A stretch of 5,066 nt of DNA from Firmicutes bacterium UBA6226 (lineage in GTDB: Bacteria > Bacillota_A > Clostridia > Peptostreptococcales > Acidaminobacteraceae): NCBI GenBank assembly GCA_002441045.1, contig DJWQ01000135.1, forward strand, positions 1-5,066. The letters are read 5' to 3'. Shown here one piece after another: positions 1 through 5,066 of the stretch (position 1 is its first letter; every line of letters begins with the position of its first letter). The notes under the pieces are model-generated. The model had not been told where the DNA came from. It did no database searches and was given only the letters and a program-made list of their open reading frames with translations. Position numbers and translations under genes: made by a program.

Positions 1-1257
1 GATGCAGCTAAATATGATGTGTCTTGCTCTTCCAGTGGCAGTGAGAGAAAAGCTGTGAAGGGTGCACTTGGTAATGCCGCATTACCAGGGATTTGTCATA
101 GTTTTGCTGAAGATGGGAGATGTATTTCGCTGCTTAAAATTCTTTATACCAATAAGTGTCTATACGACTGTGCTTACTGTATCAATCGTGCAAGTAATCC
201 AGATATGCTGAGAGCAGAATTCACACCTGATGAAGTAGTGGATCTAACCATCAGTTTTTATAGAAGAAATTATATTGAAGGTTTGTTTTTGAGTTCTGGC
301 GTGGTTAAGTCGCCAGATTATACCATGGAGCAGCTTTTAGCGGTTGTCAAACGGTTAAGGGAGAGAGAACGGTTTAACGGCTATATCCACCTTAAAGGGA
401 TTCCTGGCGCTGACCCCAAGCTGATTGAACAAGCTGGCCTTTACGTGGATCGAATGAGTATCAATATTGAGCTACCGACGACCAAAAGCTTAAGACTCTT
501 AGCGCCTGAAAAAAATCGAAATGAAATGATTGCACCGATGCAGATGATCAAAGAGCGTATCGTCGAAAATAAATCTTCCATCGTCAGATACAAACATACG
601 CCTGCCTTTGTCCCAGCAGGTCAAAGTACCCAGCTTATCGTTGGGGCAACAGATGAGGTTGATTATAAAATTATAAAAATTTCTGAAGCGCTCTATAATC
701 GTATGTCGTTAAAACGCGTTTATTACTCAGCCTATGTTCCTGTGGGGAAGAACGCTATTGTCTCAATGAATCATACAGATGCATTAAAGCGAGAACATCG
801 TATTTATCAAGCAGACTGGCTTTTGAGATTTTATGGGTTTACCGCGGATGAAATATTAACAAAGGAAGACCCAAATCTAGACATGGAGATGGACCCAAAA
901 TGTCAATGGGCGGTTAGGAATCCACAGTTATTTCCGATGGAAGTCAATAAGGTGAGCTTACTTGAGTTGCTACGCATTCCTGGGATTGGTAATGTAACAG
1001 CAAGGCGAATTATGGCAGCAAGGCGATTTGGACCTGTCGGTTTTGATGCTTTAGTGAAAATGGGTGTTGTAATGAAGCGTGCGAAGTATTTTGTTACTTG
1101 CAATGGAAAATACTTTGGTGACATTGATTTGGAACCAAGAAAGTTAAGAACGCTTCTCATAGAACCACCTAAAAAAGGTGCGAATCAGCTGAAAATGTTT
1201 GATCTGTATCCAAGTGTTTTCAATTCAGGGGGTGGGCAGAATGGTTTATCTATTTGA
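1..1257 (+). CDS. Putative DNA modification/repair radical SAM protein (5'-truncated by window edge)
   Basis: The frame is open from base 1, so the gene starts upstream; 418 residues are visible (numbered here from the first codon in the window). The first residues, DAAKYDVSCSSSGSER, match what I recall as the conserved N-terminus of the rSAM/UDG-linked family (TIGR03916-type). The GTG at 19 is therefore an internal Val, not a start, and probably only some 10-15 residues are missing. The radical SAM [4Fe-4S] motif CLYDCAYC supplies Cys53, Cys57 and Cys60. Further family-like blocks are GICHSFAEDGRC (about 30-41), the IPGAD stretch (about 134-138) and FVPAGQSTQ (203-211). The segment DPKCQWAVRNP...FPMEVN leads into a helix-hairpin-helix at about 323-342 (core IPGIG), which suggests DNA contact. 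The tail carries QLKMF at 396-400. Its 3' end overlaps the next gene by 17 bases, as expected for the paired DUF4130 gene. Family assignment is strong; the reaction and substrate are unknown, and the DNA role is inferred from the helix-hairpin-helix and from known association with uracil-DNA glycosylase-type domains. Confidence 0.92.
   Translation, partial: DAAKYDVSCSSSGSERKAVKGALGNAALPGICHSFAEDGRCISLLKILYTNKCLYDCAYCINRASNPDMLRAEFTPDEVVDLTISFYRRNYIEGLFLSSGVVKSPDYTMEQLLAVVKRLRERERFNGYIHLKGIPGADPKLIEQAGLYVDRMSINIELPTTKSLRLLAPEKNRNEMIAPMQMIKERIVENKSSIVRYKHTPAFVPAGQSTQLIVGATDEVDYKIIKISEALYNRMSLKRVYYSAYVPVGKNAIVSMNHTDALKREHRIYQADWLLRFYGFTADEILTKEDPNLDMEMDPKCQWAVRNPQLFPMEVNKVSLLELLRIPGIGNVTARRIMAARRFGPVGFDALVKMGVVMKRAKYFVTCNGKYFGDIDLEPRKLRTLLIEPPKKGANQLKMFDLYPSVFNSGGGQNGLSI
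1227..1232 (+). promoter_or_regulatory. Ribosome binding site deciding the start of the DUF4130 gene
   Basis: AGGGGG lies 8 bases before the ATG at 1241, inside the last codons of the radical SAM gene. It supports the ATG over the in-frame TTG at 1199, which would add 14 residues unlike the family's start. Confidence 0.6.
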
Positions 1258-1987
1258 TGGTAGCTTTGAAGGGGTACTTTCAGCTGTGTATGAAATGTTT
1301 TATGCTAAGGCAAACCCTGAGAAAGATCAGCTATGTATTCGTGCGCTCTATCAGTATGATCTGTTTGATCAAGTGGTGGAATGTCATACAGTTTCTGAGT
1401 ATGCGGGAAAAGTAACTGCATCTATCATTGAAACCTTTGGAGAAGAAGCATTTCGCAGGATTGGATACGCCTATTTGTCTGAGGATGAACAGTTTGGGAC
1501 GAAGCTGTTTAGAGCTCTGAAAAAAGCCTATAAGTTTGGTGGCAATGGGTTAGAAAACTACTCTGATGAGGCAATTATGACACTTTATAAGTGCTACAAT
1601 GCAGTCGCTAGAGAGTCACATCGAATGATTGGATTTATTCGCTTCGCTGAGCTCGAAAAGGGGATTTACTATAGCCAGTTTGAACCTACCTACGATTTGC
1701 TAGCATTGGTGGTGCCACATTTTGTCGATCGTCTGAGCGATCAACTTTGGGTGTTACATGATACAAAAAGGAGAAAAGCGGCGTTTTATAATAAGACAGA
1801 CGTTCACTTTAGTGATCTTGATCCTGTGGAATCGCTTTATTATTCCAGCCGAGAAGAGCAGTATCAGAAAATGTGGCAAGCGTATTTTGACCATATTGCG
1901 ATCGATGAACGCAAAGACAAACGTAGACATATGCAAATGATGCCTAAGAAATACTGGCAGTTTTTAACCGAAAAAAAAGCTAAGTAA
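1241..1987 (+). CDS. DUF4130 'probable DNA metabolism protein', partner of the radical SAM gene
   Basis: A 248-residue soluble protein with no signal peptide or membrane segment. Its start, MVYLFDGSFEG, matches the characteristic N-terminus of the TIGR03915/DUF4130 family. The middle block, RESHRMIGFIRFAE through YYSQFEPTYDLLALVVPHFVDR (about 124-164), and the C-terminal block, with MWQAYFDHIAIDERKD (211-226) and MPKKYWQFL (234-242), are also family-typical. In many bacteria this family is encoded next to the radical SAM protein found here, and in some it is reported fused to a uracil-DNA glycosylase domain. No glycosylase domain is present in this copy: length and sequence end with the DUF4130 block. 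The 17-base overlap with the upstream gene suggests translational coupling and joint action. Biochemical activity is unknown; a role in handling modified or damaged DNA is inference from partnership only. Confidence 0.9.
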   Translation: MVYLFDGSFEGVLSAVYEMFYAKANPEKDQLCIRALYQYDLFDQVVECHTVSEYAGKVTASIIETFGEEAFRRIGYAYLSEDEQFGTKLFRALKKAYKFGGNGLENYSDEAIMTLYKCYNAVARESHRMIGFIRFAELEKGIYYSQFEPTYDLLALVVPHFVDRLSDQLWVLHDTKRRKAAFYNKTDVHFSDLDPVESLYYSSREEQYQKMWQAYFDHIAIDERKDKRRHMQMMPKKYWQFLTEKKAK

Positions 1988-2003
1988 ATTTTTACTAAAA
2001 TAA

Positions 2004-2031
2004 TTGATTTTATTAACTAATGTGATATGAT
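2004..2031 (+). promoter_or_regulatory. Sigma-A-type extended -10 promoter for the gal operon
   Basis: A -35-like TTGATT (2004-2009; four of six consensus bases) is followed by a 16-base spacer and TATGAT (2026-2031; five of six). TGA immediately precedes the -10, giving the extended TGn element. The predicted transcript starts near 2038 and leaves a leader of about 35 bases before galE. It lies in the only real intergenic gap of the window, in AT-rich sequence. The start site is predicted, not observed. Confidence 0.72.
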
Positions 2032-2040
2032 AGTCTTAAG

Positions 2041-2060
2041 TAAACGAATCTATTCGGTTA
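2041..2060 (+). promoter_or_regulatory. Candidate operator: 20-base near-palindrome after the gal promoter
   Basis: The half-sites read TAAaCGAAT and ATTCGgTTA around a central CT. Outside those two central bases, eight of nine position pairs are complementary; the single mismatch is A2044/G2057. It would sit at about +4 to +23 of the predicted transcript, between the -10 element and the galE ribosome binding site, a good place for repressor binding. The perfect core CGAAT-CT-ATTCG leaves only two bases for a loop, so a DNA-binding site is more likely than an RNA hairpin. It lacks the central CG of classic LacI/GalR operators, so I cannot name the regulator. Confidence 0.45.
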
Positions 2061-2072
2061 AAGGAGAATCAT

Positions 2073-3059
2073 ATGATATTGGTTTTAGGAGGCGCAGGCT
2101 ATATTGGTAGCCATGCGGTAAGACAACTGATACAAGCTGGTGAATCAGTAATCGTTGTCGATAACTTGGAAACAGGACATAAAGAAGCGGTACATGAAGA
2201 TGCAAAATTCTATCAGGTTGATATAAGAGACGAAGCGGCACTTAGAGCAGTGTTTGCTGAAAATGATGTTGAAGCAGTGATGCACTTTTGTGCCAATTCA
2301 CTCGTTGGTGAATCGGTTCATAAGCCAATCAAGTATTTTGATAATAATGTAGGCGGTGCAATCAATGTATTAAAGGTCATGCAGGCGTTTAATGTAGACA
2401 AAATTGTCTTTTCTTCTACGGCGGCTGTCTACGGCGAACCTGATCAGGTACCGATTTTAGAAACGAGTAAAACGGATCCAACGAATCCATATGGTGCATC
2501 AAAGCTAATGATGGAAAATATGTTTAAATGGGCAGATCAAGCGCATGGCATCCGCTATGTCTCACTAAGATACTTTAATGTCGCAGGAGCGGACCAAACG
2601 GGTGAAATCGGGGAAGCCCATGGCGTTGAGACGCATCTGATTCCTTTGGTGTTACAAGTACCATTGGGGCAACGCGATTTTATTACGGTGTTTGGTGATG
2701 ATTATCCAACGAAAGATGGTACGTGTATCCGAGATTATGTGCATGTGATCGACTTGATTGATGCACATATAAAAGCACTTACTTATTTAAGAAATAAGGG
2801 TGAGAGCAATGTGTTCAATCTCGGAAGTGGTGAAGGATTCTCCGTTAAGGAGATTATTGAAGTGGCAAGAAAAGTGACAGGACATGCTATTCCTGAGAAA
2901 GTGGACGCGCGCCGTGCTGGTGATCCGTCAACGCTGATTGCATCTTCAGAAAAGGCAAGGTCGGTTTTAAAATGGGATCCAAAATATACTAAAGTTGAAA
3001 CGATAATATCTGATGCATGGCGGTTCCATCTGTCACATCCAAAAGGATATAAAGCGTAG
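2073..3059 (+). CDS. galE: UDP-glucose 4-epimerase (Leloir pathway)
   Basis: Cytosolic NAD-dependent short-chain dehydrogenase-type epimerase that interconverts UDP-galactose and UDP-glucose, recycling UDP-glucose for GalT. The 328-residue length is normal for the family. The Rossmann motif GGAGYIGS is at 6-13, NAD ribose-binding D30-N31 follows the second strand, and SSTAAVYG is at 114-121 with Thr116 in the place of E. coli Ser124. The catalytic pair YGASK gives Tyr140 and Lys144. RYFNVAGA (166-173) and RRAGDP (280-285) shape the UDP-sugar site. By motif alignment Leu288 falls where E. coli GalE has the gatekeeper Tyr299, so UDP-GlcNAc/UDP-GalNAc could also be accepted. The ATG is preceded by AAGGAG (2061-2066) with a six-base spacer. 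It is the first gene of the operon, 12 bases before galK. Confidence 0.97.
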   Translation: MILVLGGAGYIGSHAVRQLIQAGESVIVVDNLETGHKEAVHEDAKFYQVDIRDEAALRAVFAENDVEAVMHFCANSLVGESVHKPIKYFDNNVGGAINVLKVMQAFNVDKIVFSSTAAVYGEPDQVPILETSKTDPTNPYGASKLMMENMFKWADQAHGIRYVSLRYFNVAGADQTGEIGEAHGVETHLIPLVLQVPLGQRDFITVFGDDYPTKDGTCIRDYVHVIDLIDAHIKALTYLRNKGESNVFNLGSGEGFSVKEIIEVARKVTGHAIPEKVDARRAGDPSTLIASSEKARSVLKWDPKYTKVETIISDAWRFHLSHPKGYKA

Positions 3060-3071
3060 TGGAGGACGGAT

Positions 3072-4244
3072 ATGAAGGAACAAATGAGATTAGAATTTTT
3101 AAATAGTTATAATGACGCTTCTGAAGCATTTTATTTTTCACCAGGTAGAGTTAATTTAATTGGTGAACACATCGACTATAATGGTGGGATGGTGTTACCT
3201 GTAGCGATTAACCTTGGTACCTATGCACTCGTGAGTCCAAGAAAGGATTCAAAAGTTAGATTAAAATCATTAAACTTTGAATCGCTGGGTGTGATGAGCT
3301 TTGATTTAAATTCGATTGAGTATGACCCTGCCCTTGATTGGGCGAATTACCCGATGGGTGTGTTGTACACACTTCAATCTGAAGGACATAAGACACCTTT
3401 TGGATTTGACCTGCTCTTTTATGGCGATTTACCAAATGGCGCTGGTCTATCTTCATCTGCATCAATAGAAGTTTTAATGGCGACCATTGCCAACGATTAT
3501 TATCACCTTGGACTTGATGGCGTTGAAATTGCGAAATTATGCCAACTATCAGAGAATCAATTTAACGGTGTTAACTGCGGTATTATGGATCAATTTTCTA
3601 TTGCGATGGGTAAAAAAGATCACGCGATTATGCTCAATTGCGATACCTTAGATTACACTTATGTACCTGCGACATTAGGGGATTATCGAATTGTAATTGT
3701 AAATACTAATAAAAAACGCGGTCTCGTAGACTCGGCGTACAATCAACGTAGAAGTGAATGTGAAACCGCGTTTGGTCTTTTAAAATCCAATTATAAAAAG
3801 AGACCAATTACATCTTTGTGTGATATGATGCCTAAAGAGTTTGTTGAGGTATCAGAAGTACTTGAATCCGCCTCTGTATATAAGAGGGCCATTCACGCGA
3901 TCCAAGAGAATTTCAGAACTAAAAGCAGTGAAACAGAGCTCACTGAAGGAAATCTGTTGGCTTTTGGTGAGTGGATGTACAGTTCTCATGAGTCTCTAAG
4001 CAATAATTTTGAAGTCAGCTGCTTTGAACTGGATACAGTTGTTGAGCTTAGTAGAAAAGAGCGTGGTGTAATTGGAGCAAGAATGACGGGTGCAGGATTT
4101 GGTGGTTGTGCAATAGCGCTGGTTCATAAAGATCACATAGAAACTTATGAACAGAATATTTCTATACAATACAAAGCGCTAACTGGCATAGAAGCGTCGT
4201 TTTATGTCGCGCGAATTTCAGGAGGAACCGCACGTGTTGAATAA
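3072..4244 (+). CDS. galK: Galactokinase (GHMP kinase family)
   Basis: Cytosolic ATP-dependent kinase making galactose-1-phosphate from alpha-D-galactose, the first step of the Leloir pathway. The 390-residue length is normal. GHMP and GalK motifs appear in order. The galactokinase signature starts with GRVNLIGEHIDYNGG (25-39), giving Arg26, Glu32 and Asp35. The ATP-binding loop is GAGLSSSAS (123-131), the CGIMDQF block (169-175) supplies the likely catalytic base Asp173, and the C-terminal glycine motif is MTGAGFGGC (338-346). The spacing of Arg26, Glu32, Asp35 and Asp173 closely follows the active-site set of characterised galactokinases (human Arg37, Glu43, Asp46, Asp186). The signature reads HIDY rather than the commoner HTDY, a variant also present in human GalNAc kinase (GALK2), but galactose remains the likely substrate in this operon. 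GGAGG (3061-3065) precedes the ATG by six bases. Its end overlaps the galT start. Confidence 0.96.
   Translation: MKEQMRLEFLNSYNDASEAFYFSPGRVNLIGEHIDYNGGMVLPVAINLGTYALVSPRKDSKVRLKSLNFESLGVMSFDLNSIEYDPALDWANYPMGVLYTLQSEGHKTPFGFDLLFYGDLPNGAGLSSSASIEVLMATIANDYYHLGLDGVEIAKLCQLSENQFNGVNCGIMDQFSIAMGKKDHAIMLNCDTLDYTYVPATLGDYRIVIVNTNKKRGLVDSAYNQRRSECETAFGLLKSNYKKRPITSLCDMMPKEFVEVSEVLESASVYKRAIHAIQENFRTKSSETELTEGNLLAFGEWMYSSHESLSNNFEVSCFELDTVVELSRKERGVIGARMTGAGFGGCAIALVHKDHIETYEQNISIQYKALTGIEASFYVARISGGTARVE
4220..4225 (+). promoter_or_regulatory. Strong ribosome binding site for galT, inside galK
   Basis: AGGAGG lies 8 bases before GTG 4234 and 11 before the in-frame TTG 4237. It favours GTG as the galT start and places the initiation region within the last codons of galK, consistent with translational coupling. 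Confidence 0.75.
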
Positions 4245-5066
4245 ATTGTTAATTGATGTTGAAGGACTTATACGCTTTGGTCTAGAACATCGAATGATTA
4301 GTGAGCTTGATGTGGAAGTGGTAAGAAATCAGTTCTGGAAAAGATTAAATACAATTGCAGATATCGATGAAGTTTTAAGCGCAGAGGTCCCAACTTTAGG
4401 GGTGTATGAGCTTTTAAACAATATCACCTTATCAGTAGGTGAAATGGGTGAGCCCTTAGAATATTCATATCAAGTGGAACAATTTCAAGCTGAACTCATG
4501 AGCTATTTAATGCCGAGAAATTCGGAGGTTAATCGTATTTTTTGGTCGCTACATCATGCCGATCCGAAGTTTGCTACTGAGTATTTCTATAGTCTTTCAA
4601 ACGCATCTACGTATATAAGAATGGATCGCGTCAGTAAAAATATCAATTGGGTGACTGAAACGCCTTACGGTGATATGGATATTACGATCAATATATCAAA
4701 ACCTGAAAAAGATCCAAAAGAGATTGCGCTTGCAAAGACTTTGCCGCCATCTGTGTATCCGAAATGCTTACTTTGTGTTGATAACGCTGGATACCAAGGC
4801 AATATCAACCATCCAGCAAGACACAATCACAGAATTATTGAAATGAATCTACAAAACGAACCTTGGTATCTTCAATACTCACCATATGTTTATTATAACG
4901 AGCATGCAATCGTGTTGTGCCGTGAGCATCGTGATATGAAAATCGATCGAAATACATTTATTAGACTTTGTGATTTTGTTGATTTGTTACCTCACTATTT
5001 TATCGGTTCCAATGCTGATCTTCATACAGTTGGCGGTTCAATCTTAACTCACGATCATTATCAAGC
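4234..5066 (+). CDS. galT: Galactose-1-phosphate uridylyltransferase, Firmicutes type (3'-truncated by window edge)
   Basis: Transfers UMP from UDP-glucose to galactose-1-phosphate, giving UDP-galactose and glucose-1-phosphate. The frame is open from GTG 4234 to the window edge with no stop: 277 complete codons. This family is usually near 490-510 residues, so a bit under half is missing. Identity rests on class II GalT motifs: YPKCLLC at 175-181 (Cys178 and Cys181), then GYQGNINHPARHNHR (about 186-200), and GSNADLHTVGGSILTHDHYQ at the end. In the last, His273-Asp274-His275 corresponds to the catalytic His-x-His, with His275 the predicted uridylylated residue. The family more often has NADLPIVGG; here His264-Thr265 replace Pro-Ile. 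The start overlaps galK by 11 bases. The first residues, LNKLLIDVEGLIRFGLEH, fit the family N-terminus, supporting this start. Confidence 0.94.
   Translation, partial: MLNKLLIDVEGLIRFGLEHRMISELDVEVVRNQFWKRLNTIADIDEVLSAEVPTLGVYELLNNITLSVGEMGEPLEYSYQVEQFQAELMSYLMPRNSEVNRIFWSLHHADPKFATEYFYSLSNASTYIRMDRVSKNINWVTETPYGDMDITINISKPEKDPKEIALAKTLPPSVYPKCLLCVDNAGYQGNINHPARHNHRIIEMNLQNEPWYLQYSPYVYYNEHAIVLCREHRDMKIDRNTFIRLCDFVDLLPHYFIGSNADLHTVGGSILTHDHYQ

Noticed and set aside
19..21. GTG as the start codon of the radical SAM gene
   Set aside because: The six codons before it (DAAKYD) are in frame and continue a block I recall as conserved in the family, so the Val is internal and the gene begins upstream of the window.
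903..1160. Minus-strand 85-codon frame opposite the radical SAM gene
   Set aside because: It lies wholly opposite conserved helix-hairpin-helix coding sequence and has no recognisable domain; it is a shadow frame. The same holds for the minus-strand frames at 1754-1936, 2050-2241 and 3256-3465 and the + frame at 1758-1940.
1199..1240. TTG start 14 codons upstream for the DUF4130 gene
   Set aside because: The extra residues are unlike the family, and MVYLFDGSFEG at the ATG 1241, with AGGGGG before it, fits the family start.
1960..1992. AGTTTTT...AAAAAAGCT hairpin near the DUF4130 stop as a terminator
   Set aside because: The stem is almost all A-U with a G-U pair and is separated from the following T run; too weak to call.
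1996..2012. Inverted repeat TAAAAT...ATTTTA as a terminator or operator
   Set aside because: It consists only of A and T with six pairs, overlaps the -35 element, and is expected by chance in such AT-rich sequence.
1..5066. CRISPR array, tRNA or rRNA gene, insertion sequence, toxin-antitoxin or phage-defence module
   Set aside because: No spaced direct repeats, cloverleaf-like sequence, transposase motifs or small paired genes were seen; nearly all of the window is accounted for by the five coding regions.

Overview
The window reads as low-GC (about 40% by eye) Gram-positive-type chromosome, most likely Bacillota (Firmicutes). The reasons are purine-rich AGGAGG-like ribosome binding sites before the genes, a sigma-A-like promoter, the Firmicutes-type (class II) GalT, and the GalE and GalK sequences. 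Trp is written TGG and TGA is used as a stop, so the standard code applies. I cannot name the genus. All genes lie on the + strand and coding is nearly continuous; the only real gap is about 85 bases (1988-2072).

Positions 1-1987 hold a two-gene pair with overlapping ends. The first gene, whose start lies outside the window, is a radical SAM protein with a C-terminal helix-hairpin-helix, of the family annotated as 'putative DNA modification/repair radical SAM protein'. The second is its usual partner, a DUF4130-type 'probable DNA metabolism protein'. As far as I know the biochemical function of this pair is not established. The radical SAM protein ends in a QLKMF peptide that resembles a DNA sliding-clamp binding motif.

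Positions 1988-2072 hold a good extended -10 promoter followed by a 20-base near-palindrome just downstream of the expected transcription start. It is a plausible operator for a repressor of the galactose genes. No convincing terminator separates the two gene groups.

Positions 2073-5066 hold a Leloir-pathway operon in the order galE, galK, galT. GalK phosphorylates galactose, GalT exchanges Gal-1-P with UDP-glucose, and GalE regenerates UDP-glucose from UDP-galactose. Spacing is tight: 12 bases between galE and galK, and an 11-base overlap between galK and galT, which starts at GTG. galT runs off the right edge just after its catalytic His-x-His motif. No transporter, mutarotase or regulator gene is visible in the window.

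The galactose operon is ordinary metabolism. The part most worth attention is the radical SAM/DUF4130 pair, a known but functionally unexplained system, together with the clamp-like tail and the candidate operator.
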